The notes under the pieces were generated by a model. The model worked only from the letters and a program-made list of their open reading frames with translations. It ran no database searches and was not told where the DNA came from. The position numbers and the translations under genes were made by a program. DNA of 51,489 bases from positions 1-51,489 of the forward strand of contig DATGLE010000250.1 in NCBI GenBank assembly GCA_035294325.1. The letters are read 5' to 3'. Numbering within the stretch: position 1 is the stretch's first letter; the number at the start of each line of letters is the position of its first letter. The stretch comes from DATGLE01 sp035294325. Its GTDB lineage: Bacteria > Chloroflexota > Ktedonobacteria > Ktedonobacterales > Ktedonobacteraceae. Positions 9,449 to 17,423 of this stretch are shown here, one piece after another.

Positions 9449-9814
9449 TCATACGAGGCGCCGTACACTCGCTACCAGTTCATCACTATTAAATGGCTTG
9501 GTCATGTAGAGATCGGCTCCCTGCCTCAAGCCCCAGGCCCTGTCGACAGGGGTATTTTTACTGGTCAGTAAAATGATCGGGATATGCCTGCTTGCCTCCA
9601 GATTCTTGAGTCTGCGGCACACCTGAAAACCGTTCTGCTTTGGCAAAACGACATCCAGGACGATACATTGCGGGCGTTCTTTGAAGACTTTTTCAATCGC
9701 TTCCTCGCCATCGACGGCGGTTACAACTTCAAAGCCGCTATCGCGCAGTGGCGCCACCATCATTGTCAATTCTGTCCAGCTATCATCCACGACGAGTATC
9801 TTCTGCCCAGGCAT
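9449..9814 (-). CDS. Single-domain response regulator (PixH/PilH-like)
   Basis: A 121-residue CheY-type receiver and nothing else. The acidic pair is Asp10-Asp11, the phospho-acceptor Asp54 lies in VLDVVLPKQNG, the switch residue is Thr84 and the conserved lysine is Lys106 in TKPF. It is the second receiver after the PATAN gene, the place held by pixH or pilH. In those systems the second receiver often acts as a phosphate sink or controls pilus retraction; that role is inferred here from order only. Confidence 0.9.
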   Translation of the reverse strand: MPGQKILVVDDSWTELTMMVAPLRDSGFEVVTAVDGEEAIEKVFKERPQCIVLDVVLPKQNGFQVCRRLKNLEASRHIPIILLTSKNTPVDRAWGLRQGADLYMTKPFNSDELVASVRRLV

Positions 9815-9925
9815 CCAATTATACCCTTTCTAAACATGCTGCACCAGCGGATGGGAGATAAGGGCTATTCGCTCATCATTTCTCCCTACGGGAACAGGCA
9901 CGTAGAGGAAGAATGCGAATGCCCC

Positions 9926-10360
9926 TCAGGTCCGATAGCGCAGCCGTGGGCGCATTCCCATGCTTTCCTGACGCACGGGCACACGCTCTTGCCAGTTGAC
10001 AAGATGCTTTTTCACGGTGCGCACCAGTTCGCCCGAATCAAACGGCTTTGTCAGGTATTCGGTTGAACCGGCCAGGCGCCCACGCATCTTATCAAACAAA
10101 CCATCTTTTCCACTGAGCATAATAATGGGAATCTGCCGAAACTGCAAGTTTTTCCGTATTACCTGGCAAATATGGTACCCATCCATGCGTGGCAATTGAA
10201 TGTCCAGCAGGATGAGGGCAGGCATTTCATCGGCTACCGATGTAAGGGCGCTCAGGCCATCTCCTGCGGTAATTACTCTGATGTGCTCTCGTTGCAAGGT
10301 CATTTGCACGATTTTACGCACGGTGGGACTGTCGTCCACCACCAGCACTGTCGGTTCCAT
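9926..10360 (-). CDS. Response regulator receiver (PixG C-terminal/PilG-like)
   Basis: A 144-residue receiver with Asp9-Asp10, phospho-acceptor Asp53 in LLDIQLPRMDG, Ser83 and Lys105 in LTKPF, followed by a basic 22-residue tail. Its ATG directly abuts the stop codon of the PATAN gene (TAG then ATG on the minus strand), and its SD GGAGGT lies inside the end of that gene, so the two are translationally coupled. In cyanobacterial PixG/PatA proteins the PATAN region and this type of receiver form one polypeptide; here they are two genes. Confidence 0.9.
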   Translation of the reverse strand: MEPTVLVVDDSPTVRKIVQMTLQREHIRVITAGDGLSALTSVADEMPALILLDIQLPRMDGYHICQVIRKNLQFRQIPIIMLSGKDGLFDKMRGRLAGSTEYLTKPFDSGELVRTVKKHLVNWQERVPVRQESMGMRPRLRYRT

Positions 10361-11767
10361 CTAAATTGACCTCCTTCCCGTTCCGGGCGACAGGTAATCT
10401 CCATTATTTTCAGGGACCCCATGCCAGTTCTGCACAATGCTCATGGGCGACGATGGCATCATGCTTTCGCGACCTCGCGCCTGCTGCACATTGCGGCGTG
10501 CACGGTAGATTTGATACTGCTGGATCTCGTGATCGATCTCCGAGAGGAAGATTTTCCAGGCGACGCCCAGCTGCCGGCCTGTATGCGACGTTCCTACCTC
10601 ATCCTGCAACAACTCGGCAAAGATCATGCGCAGAAACGCCGCCAGCCCCTGGACCGCCTCCCAGTAGAACTCTTCCAACTGCTCCCCCTTCACCACTTTA
10701 TTCAAGGTGAGAATATCATTGCAATCAAGCTGACCATAGGCAAAGGTCGCCGTATCCAGAATAGGGTAGTGCTGCTTTGTCAGCATGTGTAACTTCTGGG
10801 CGAAACGACGATCCAGGTAGCGCACGATATCGTCCTGAGGCACATGGCCGCGTCCGCGTAGATGCCTTGCATAGCGACCATGATGGATAAGCAATCCGTT
10901 GATACATTCGGAAAGCGTGGTAATCAGACCAAGCAGGTGTTGTTCGGGGGTTGGTGAGTTGCGGCGCTGCGCCAGTATGTGTTGACCCTTGATGATGATA
11001 TTGGAGAGGTCCCCCTGTAACTCTGTTTCCAGGGCGGTATCGACCACCTCGATGAGCTTTAGCTCCAGCAGGCGCGCCATGTTGCGCGCGACACGCGCCT
11101 CCGGCGTCATCAACACCAGTGACACGGCTTGCAGCGGGAGTTCTCCGTTGGAGAGACAGAGCACCTCGATACAATCCTGACTCAAGCCAAGACTGCCCAC
11201 ATCTTTGCTCACCTCCGGCAGCCAGCGCGCCACCGTTGTACGCGTGAGCTGCGTTACTCCACCCGCGACGATCTCTTCCCACTCATCGGCCTGGCGCAAT
11301 GCCTCCAACAAAACCGAGTCAACATCGAGAGGTCGCATCTTGCTATCCAGAGGGATGAGCTGGCGATGGAAGGCAAAACGTCCATTCACCCAGCGCAGCG
11401 CGTGGCTGATCGATTGTGTGACGGCGAACTCAAGGCGATGCTGCATCTCATCGGCGCTCATCCAGCCACGCTCAACCAGCATCGCCAGCGCGATCTGCAT
11501 ATTTCCTTGAGCCAGCTCACGAATCATTTGTGCGCGCGGAGGATCAAGCTTCCCGACCAGGCAAAGCATCGCCAGCAGGTCCGCCTGCGCTACTCCCTCC
11601 TCATGCAACCCCACAATCTGACCCTTACGCAAGCTAACAGAGAGCGTCTCCGGCCCCGAAGACACAAACAACTTGCCGGTCTTCTCACTCAACGCGAGCA
11701 TTTTTAAAATAGATTGGAGACCCAGTGTCTGTAAATCTCCATCCATGATGCGGTCTTGCTGCTCCAT
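10361..11767 (-). CDS. PATAN/DUF4388-domain protein, first gene of chemosensory operon
   Basis: A 468-residue soluble protein. The first 130 residues have the DUF4388/PATAN look (SILKMLALSEKTGKLFVSS, then SVSLRKGQIVGL, and later RWVNGRFAFH). The rest is mainly helical with a short Arg/Gln-rich tail; I do not recognise a second domain. PATAN regions occur in PatA/PixG-type regulators linked to phototaxis, type IV pili and gliding. The ATG at 11767 has AAGGA 11 bases upstream. A second in-frame ATG at 11746 lacks an SD. It heads the run and is coupled to the next receiver gene. Confidence 0.8.
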   Translation of the reverse strand: MEQQDRIMDGDLQTLGLQSILKMLALSEKTGKLFVSSGPETLSVSLRKGQIVGLHEEGVAQADLLAMLCLVGKLDPPRAQMIRELAQGNMQIALAMLVERGWMSADEMQHRLEFAVTQSISHALRWVNGRFAFHRQLIPLDSKMRPLDVDSVLLEALRQADEWEEIVAGGVTQLTRTTVARWLPEVSKDVGSLGLSQDCIEVLCLSNGELPLQAVSLVLMTPEARVARNMARLLELKLIEVVDTALETELQGDLSNIIIKGQHILAQRRNSPTPEQHLLGLITTLSECINGLLIHHGRYARHLRGRGHVPQDDIVRYLDRRFAQKLHMLTKQHYPILDTATFAYGQLDCNDILTLNKVVKGEQLEEFYWEAVQGLAAFLRMIFAELLQDEVGTSHTGRQLGVAWKIFLSEIDHEIQQYQIYRARRNVQQARGRESMMPSSPMSIVQNWHGVPENNGDYLSPGTGRRSI

Positions 11768-12188
11768 TCCTTCTCAGTTCCTTTATCAGACTAGCCTGCA
11801 CAGCACTCCCAATGACACAAGCGAAGCTCGCCACGGTTTACCGGCACCGAGTATCCCGCGCTCACCTGCTTGAACAGCGGTCAGCAAAGTGTCACTACAG
11901 GATGGCTTATCCACGCAAACTACCACCTCCCCTCCCAGATACAACGACCCCCCACTGGCCTCACTCCACTTGAGCCAGGACGTTCATCGCTCTGAACACA
12001 GGCATAGTTCGCAACCTGCCTACCCACGTTCCACACCCCCCTGCTCCCCTCAAGGGCCATGTTGTCTGCCATCCCTGGCCTATTAAAAACGCTTTGCCCC
12101 CGGGAGGAAAAAAGCATACTAATGTGTAGTTTATCGTAAACAGAATAAAGTATCTATAAAAAAATCGGTTTAAGGCATTAAATTTTTA
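11768..12188. other. Intergenic region, no gene seen
   Basis: About 420 bases between the chemosensory operon and the regulator gene. The left half is GC-rich without an SD-backed frame; the right 70 bases are AT-rich and lie just after the regulator stop. The promoter of the chemosensory operon should be here, but I see no convincing -35/-10 pair. Confidence 0.5.
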
Positions 12189-12920
12189 TTAAGGATGCCG
12201 CGCTTCGACGCGCGAGCGGAAAACATAGCCAATACCAGGCTCGGTCAAAATATATTTTGGTCGCGACGGCTCGACCTCTACCTTGCGCCTGAGCTGCCGC
12301 ACATAGACGCGCAGGTAGTCGGCTTCCTCCCCATACTCCGGTCCCCATACCGCTCGTAATAAAGAACGATGTGTGAGCACTTTTCCAGCATAAAGCATCA
12401 ATTGCCGCAGCAACTCGAACTCCGTTGGCGTCAGGCGGACCTCCTGGTCTCCGGCGCGCACCAGGCGACGCGCAACATCCATATAGAGGTACCCATCCTC
12501 GCTGGTTAAGATCTCGGGCTGGCTCCTGGCGTCGGTCTCTCTGGCGCTGGCGCGGCGCAGGCAGGCCCGCACCCGCGCTTGCAGTTCTTCATTGCTAAAA
12601 GGCTTGGTCAGATAATCGTCGGCTCCCGTATCCAGCGCCCGCACCTTTTTCTTCTCCTCGGTAACGGCCGAGAGCACGATGATCGGCGTTTGCAGCGACG
12701 CGCGTACCCATTCGCACACAGCCAGTCCGTCTATGCTCCCCGGCATATAGAGATCCAGCAGGATCAGATCTGGCTGGTACTGGCGCACCATCTCTATCGC
12801 CTCGTGCCCATTACTCGCCACCAGCACTTCATAGCCACCCATCGTCAGCGTGCGGCGCAGGGTGCGCTGAATGGATAATTCATCATCAACAACTAGAATG
12901 CGTTTCCCTTTCGTCTTCAT
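12189..12920 (-). CDS. OmpR/KdpE-type response regulator
   Basis: A 243-residue DNA-binding regulator. The receiver has Asp12-Asp13, phospho-acceptor Asp56 in LLDLYMPGSIDG and Lys106 in TKPF; the C-terminal winged helix is seen in RLTPTEFELLRQL and the YVRQLRRKVE recognition helix. The ATG overlaps the TGA of the kinase gene upstream by 4 bases, and an SD GAGGGA precedes it. The kinase it overlaps is its near-certain partner. KdpE is the closest well-known relative by sequence feel, but there are no kdp potassium-pump genes here, so the target genes are unknown. Confidence 0.92.
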   Translation of the reverse strand: MKTKGKRILVVDDELSIQRTLRRTLTMGGYEVLVASNGHEAIEMVRQYQPDLILLDLYMPGSIDGLAVCEWVRASLQTPIIVLSAVTEEKKKVRALDTGADDYLTKPFSNEELQARVRACLRRASARETDARSQPEILTSEDGYLYMDVARRLVRAGDQEVRLTPTEFELLRQLMLYAGKVLTHRSLLRAVWGPEYGEEADYLRVYVRQLRRKVEVEPSRPKYILTEPGIGYVFRSRVEARHP

Positions 12921-15691
12921 TGCTGTCCCTCTTCTGCCGACTGGTGCGCCCGCAGCGATGAAATATCCTCTTCGCCTGACACGCCTCCATCCACAGCCGC
13001 AAAGGCTTCCCGCGCCGGTTGGTCCTGGCCGGCAGCCTGGGGATGGATAGGAAGGGCGAAGGTAAAGCAGGTACCGCCATCCGGCGCCGCCTCTACTGCG
13101 ATATTTCCTCCATGTGCCTCCACAATCCCTCTACAGATAGCCAGCCCCAGGCCATCCCCATACGAACGCAGGCTATGAAAAGAGGTGAAGATGCGCTCGC
13201 GTTCGCTTTCAGGAATACTCTCCCCATGATCGATAATCTGAGCGCGCAGGGTATTACCGGCAGCATTCAACCTGACGAAAATCTCTGTATTGGCCGCACT
13301 ACGATGGATCGCATTCTCGATGAGGTTGTAAAAGATACGCCCCAGTTGCTTATGGTCAGCATAGACGAGGGGAAGATGCGCTGGATAGTCGACATGGATG
13401 GGCGGCTCCCCCTGCTCACGCTCAAATTGCTCGACTGCTCCATAGAACACCTCTATCACATCGCACCACTCTCTTTCCAATATCAATGCCCCCATCTCTA
13501 TGCGCGACAACTCGACCAGAGCATTCACCAGCACCGTAAGATGATCGGCCTCGGTATTGATATCCTCAAGCATGGCACGGCGGTCTTGCTCGCTCCAGGC
13601 AACATTCTCCTCCAGCAGCCCCGTGACGGCGGCCTTGATAGTCGTCAGCGGTGTGCGTAGATCGTGCGATACCGCCGAAAGCAGCGCAGACCTGTTCTTC
13701 TCGTCTCGCACCTGCTCGGTAACATCGGAGACGCGCAGGGCATAGCCGATTGACACCCCCTGCTGATCGGTGAGCAAGTGATGCGTGAATTGATAGTGAT
13801 AGTCGGAGGATGCTCCCTCGGCGGAGGAAGCCCTATTCCCTTCTGTGCCTGGCCCCGGCTTCGCCAGAGCATGCACCGGTTCTACGGCCACCACGCAGCG
13901 CAATGCCTGCTGATAGCTCTCTCCCCGCGCAAACGCTCGCAGGTACGCACGCACTTCTTCGACGTTGCGCACACGCGGCAGCAGCCGGGCAAAGACATCC
14001 TCGATTGAGAGATGGGCTTCCTGTGAGCGCGGCGTGCCAAAGAACTGCGTATCATAGAGCGTCGTTCTCCCCTCCATGCGTACATCACATAGCGCCTCAG
14101 CCGCCGGACTCATATACACACAGGTGCCCTGGTGATTCACAATGAACCATGCGTCCTTTACGCCATCGACGGCGGTCTGCCCCAGGTCCATGATTAACTT
14201 GCCCAGTGCGCCCAGCATGCCGGTTCGCTCCAGAGTAGTCTCTGTTGTCTGCGTCAGCAGCGAGAGGATATGCGTAAGAGCGCCACCATTCTGTACCTGG
14301 AGCGCACTTTCCGACAGCGCCAGTTGTCTACCGGACGCGCTGGTGGGGGCAAGCTGAGGAAGATAGCTCTCTCCCAGTTCGTGAACACATTGATCCTGAC
14401 CGGCATAAAGGATGTCCTGCAAATCGCGTTCACTGCGAGTCAGTAAATTATTGCCGATAAAATGCAGAAGGCTGCTCAGGCTAATGTTAAAGGTGCGCTT
14501 CGCCTCCTCGCGCATCCGCACAAAATACTCATATTCGCGGCGCAACTCGTCCTGCGACGAGTCGCTTACAACATTGCTCTGCTGCGCATGCAGGCGCTCA
14601 AACTGTTCTACGCTCTCCTGGAAACGACGACGCCGGTGAACGGCTTCGAGCAGCATACCGTTATGGATGGCAACCGTTGCCTGGTCGGCAAAAAGCGCGA
14701 GAATGTCGCCCTTGAGCGGCGTAAATCCGCCAGGCTCGGGCGAGCAGAGCAGCAGGGTGCCATAGACAACATTCCCGGCACCCAGCGGATAGCTATAGAC
14801 GGAGCGCACACCAAGTTCACTGAAAAAATATGTGCTGGCAGGAAAGCGCGTATCGTTAGCGATATCCTGTGAAATATAAGGGCTGCCGGATACTATGGTC
14901 AGACCGACGATACAGCCATTACCTATGCCCGGACCGTAGTTAAATACCCTGTTCGCCACTTCCTGATCAAATCCCGACTGCGCTTGCAGGCGTAATCTCT
15001 CTTCGCGCCGGTCATACATAATGATGGCCGAAGCCACGTCGAGCGTCTGCGCGATGCCGGTCACGATCTGATCGAGGATGCTGGCAAGGTCCATCTTCGA
15101 GGTCAGGGCGCTGGAAACATCCTTGAGCGCCCGCCGCTGGCGATCCTGAATAGCGGCGCTTCCGCCTTGCTGCGCACCCTCAATAGCCGTCGCCAGCACA
15201 TGGGCAACGGCGTCGATGAGGCGCTGCAAAGTGGGATTGTCATAAATATGAGGGACAGTGCTGCCAAGCTCCAGCGTCCCCAGCATGCGATCCTCCACCA
15301 CCAGGGGCACTATGAGCGTGGCGCGTAATTGATGCTGGCCGCTGAGCGCGTCGCCGCTCTCAGCAGGGGGACCATCCAGGCCATCAGGGTAATCTTTGAT
15401 GATAAGCCGAGGAGATTGCATCATCAACTCTAACTTCGAGTCGGCGCAGGGATGCTGGTGATAGGATGCTGCCCACATGCCGGCCTCGCGCTGACAGATG
15501 GTGACACGCACGGCCTGGCGATCATGCCGCAGCAGGACCACCCCGAAGACATCAAAGGGTATAGCCTGCTCCAGTTCGGCGGCCAGGCGTGTATAATCGG
15601 GCTTCGCTCCACGCACACTGGAAACTATGCGTACAACACGCTCAATAATGGCGGATTCTTCTCGTGCGTCTGTATATCTTCTCGCTTCCAT
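12917..15691 (-). CDS. GAF-domain sensor histidine kinase
   Basis: About 924 residues with no membrane segment. Two GAF-like domains occupy roughly 25-170 and 195-365, a PAS-like segment lies near 500-640 (ending in RVSDVTEQ), and the HisKA box is AVSHDLRTPLTTIKA with His676. The HATPase shows NLIENAIHRS, DHGESIP in place of the usual DxGxGIP, and GDGLGLAICRGIVEAHGG. A cytosolic ligand or redox signal is likely, since GAF domains bind small molecules. The ATG at 15691 has AAGGA very close upstream; an in-frame GTG at 15718 has no SD, so the exact start is uncertain. The gene overlaps its regulator partner. Confidence 0.9.
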   Translation of the reverse strand: MEARRYTDAREESAIIERVVRIVSSVRGAKPDYTRLAAELEQAIPFDVFGVVLLRHDRQAVRVTICQREAGMWAASYHQHPCADSKLELMMQSPRLIIKDYPDGLDGPPAESGDALSGQHQLRATLIVPLVVEDRMLGTLELGSTVPHIYDNPTLQRLIDAVAHVLATAIEGAQQGGSAAIQDRQRRALKDVSSALTSKMDLASILDQIVTGIAQTLDVASAIIMYDRREERLRLQAQSGFDQEVANRVFNYGPGIGNGCIVGLTIVSGSPYISQDIANDTRFPASTYFFSELGVRSVYSYPLGAGNVVYGTLLLCSPEPGGFTPLKGDILALFADQATVAIHNGMLLEAVHRRRRFQESVEQFERLHAQQSNVVSDSSQDELRREYEYFVRMREEAKRTFNISLSSLLHFIGNNLLTRSERDLQDILYAGQDQCVHELGESYLPQLAPTSASGRQLALSESALQVQNGGALTHILSLLTQTTETTLERTGMLGALGKLIMDLGQTAVDGVKDAWFIVNHQGTCVYMSPAAEALCDVRMEGRTTLYDTQFFGTPRSQEAHLSIEDVFARLLPRVRNVEEVRAYLRAFARGESYQQALRCVVAVEPVHALAKPGPGTEGNRASSAEGASSDYHYQFTHHLLTDQQGVSIGYALRVSDVTEQVRDEKNRSALLSAVSHDLRTPLTTIKAAVTGLLEENVAWSEQDRRAMLEDINTEADHLTVLVNALVELSRIEMGALILEREWCDVIEVFYGAVEQFEREQGEPPIHVDYPAHLPLVYADHKQLGRIFYNLIENAIHRSAANTEIFVRLNAAGNTLRAQIIDHGESIPESERERIFTSFHSLRSYGDGLGLAICRGIVEAHGGNIAVEAAPDGGTCFTFALPIHPQAAGQDQPAREAFAAVDGGVSGEEDISSLRAHQSAEEGQQ

Positions 15692-15871
15692 TGCTTCCTT
15701 GCCAGTCTCCGCTGACACTTTCAGGGCAACGACCTCAGTAAGTCACCTCTTCTCCACACTCGCGCATTGCCTTACTGACGGCCTTACAATTCGATAGCGC
15801 TCGCACTCTGACACTCCATTCCCCCGCTGGAGTGTCTTCCGCTCCCTCACAACATCCAGGTGACATTGTAT

Positions 15872-15892
15872 AACATTTTATTTGCAAATGTT
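15872..15892. promoter_or_regulatory. Inverted repeat, possible operator
   Basis: Perfect 7-bp inverted repeat AACATTT-N7-AAATGTT about 180 bases before the kinase start, in the region where the operon promoter must lie. The function is inferred from position only. Confidence 0.3.
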
Positions 15893-16296
15893 ACGACGTA
15901 TCACCTACGATTAACTATATACATGCAGACAACTCGCATAAACGTCGCAACAAAGTATACCATACTCATGTGTATGCCCGTCAATAATCGCGTGAGCCGC
16001 TATCATTCCCTGCCCCCCGGACAAAATTCCCGCTATGAATAGGAACTCCTGACTTAATATGAGCGTAACATCCCCACTTTTGCTACACCCTCACCCGGCT
16101 TCTCAAGCTCTTCCCTACTTTAGCAAACTCTGGCTATGGCACGCTCGCACAGGAAAGAGCATAGTTACGGCTTCTATTATTCTACTCTATTTTTAGCATG
16201 AAAATCTTTCTAAAATATGGCAATGCATACCGGATCATCACAAACTTTCCCTTCTTTGCTCTTTTATCTGCATGCTCTTTCTGCACAAGCCTTCGC

Positions 16297-16309
16297 GCGG
16301 CGGAGCCGC
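16297..16309. repeat. Solo GGA-loop hairpin (box B type)
   Basis: GCGGC-GGA-GCCGC, the same right-hand box that ends the composite palindrome elements elsewhere in the window, here without a central palindrome. It lies 17 bases after the lipoprotein gene stop. Confidence 0.5.
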
Positions 16310-16325
16310 AGGCGCGAGGAAGACA

Positions 16326-17423
16326 TCATCTGACGCCGTAGCCCGTTAATTCTACATAGCCTTCACCGGATACGGGCCTGCCGCCGCTCTGCCCCTGGAT
16401 ACTTACCGCACCCTCCCAGTAGGTGTTGCCCGTCGAGGAGTAAACAACCAGTTCCTGATCCCTGAGCAGAGGCGTCAGGGTCAGCGTGGCCTGTAGTTGG
16501 GGATCAGCGATCTCAAGCCGCCAGCCGGAGGGATAGGTGATCTTTGTAGCTGGACTGGTCCAGTGGTCCAGCACCGTCGTGTGCACGCTATTCGCAGAAA
16601 GCAGGTGATCCTTTGCCCCGGCATCGATATAGCTGGCATAGGTCGAGATGACCCTGCCATTTGCGTCGCGGATAAAGTAGATCATCAGCTCGGTATCGTT
16701 GTTCAACTGAATGCTGAACCAGTCCCAGCCGCTGCCGGAGAGCGTGAGAAAGTTGCCCCACTGGTGATCCATCCAGGCCAGACCACTGACTTGCAGCGAT
16801 TGACCATGATCGGTGATCGTCCCGGTTACAGCCATACGCGTGCGCGAGTAATAGTAGGAGAAGCCAGCTAGCCCATAGGTAATTATGCCGCTGCCGTTGT
16901 GCAGTATTGGAGGCTTGCGCGCCGACAGAACCAGCTCTACCGCATAATCTTTCATCGCGGCCACCAGGCGATCTTCTCCATTTAGCCCGCGAATGCTCCA
17001 ATCTCCCACATGCACATCGATGCCCTGCGTCGATGCGCCGTTGGGGATGACAGCATGCGGTTCGGGCTGGCTGCGCTGATCGTAATGAAATTCGCCGCGC
17101 GTGATGTCGCTAATGGCGAAATGAGCAGCATAGACGGGCGCGTAGTCGCTGCGCAGGGCTTGAAAGATGACCAGTTCAAAGCCATAACGCCGCACCTTGC
17201 CGGAGGGATCCACTGCCTGTAGATGTCCGGTATAGTACCACCACTCGGTGAGATCCTTATGCGCTGCCTCGTCCTGGGGGAAACGCACGGGCGGCAATTT
17301 CAACGGCTGCTCTACCTCGCTCACTTCAGGCAACTGCTGCGTAGTGGAGACCACGCCGGGAAAGCTACAGCCGGCCAGTGTGAACATCAAGAGCATCAGT
17401 GCGGCGCAGAGCCTTATCTTCAT
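16326..17423 (-). CDS. Lipoprotein with AttH/CrtC-type lipocalin-like domain
   Basis: A 365-residue exported lipoprotein. The signal peptide ends in a lipobox (TLAGC, Cys19). After a short linker, EWWYYTGHL, GFELVIFQ, HFAISD and MDHQWGNF match the AttH/carotenoid 1,2-hydratase-like family (COG5621 type), which has two lipocalin-like barrels. Family members are mostly of unknown biochemical role; CrtC hydrates carotenoids, and nothing here proves that activity. The ATG overlaps the exporter TGA by 4 bases, and GGGGAGGG just upstream acts as SD. Pairing with an MMPL exporter suggests work on a lipid-like molecule at the membrane. Confidence 0.75.
   Translation of the reverse strand: MKIRLCAALMLLMFTLAGCSFPGVVSTTQQLPEVSEVEQPLKLPPVRFPQDEAAHKDLTEWWYYTGHLQAVDPSGKVRRYGFELVIFQALRSDYAPVYAAHFAISDITRGEFHYDQRSQPEPHAVIPNGASTQGIDVHVGDWSIRGLNGEDRLVAAMKDYAVELVLSARKPPILHNGSGIITYGLAGFSYYYSRTRMAVTGTITDHGQSLQVSGLAWMDHQWGNFLTLSGSGWDWFSIQLNNDTELMIYFIRDANGRVISTYASYIDAGAKDHLLSANSVHTTVLDHWTSPATKITYPSGWRLEIADPQLQATLTLTPLLRDQELVVYSSTGNTYWEGAVSIQGQSGGRPVSGEGYVELTGYGVR

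Larger units (their letters stand above)
15692..16325. other. Long intergenic region with a possible operator
   Basis: Over 600 AT-rich bases with no supported gene. It holds an inverted repeat AACATTT/AAATGTT with a 7-base spacer (15872-15892), upstream of the kinase-regulator operon and therefore a candidate operator. Near the right end is a solo GCGGC-GGA-GCCGC hairpin (16297-16309). Confidence 0.45.
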
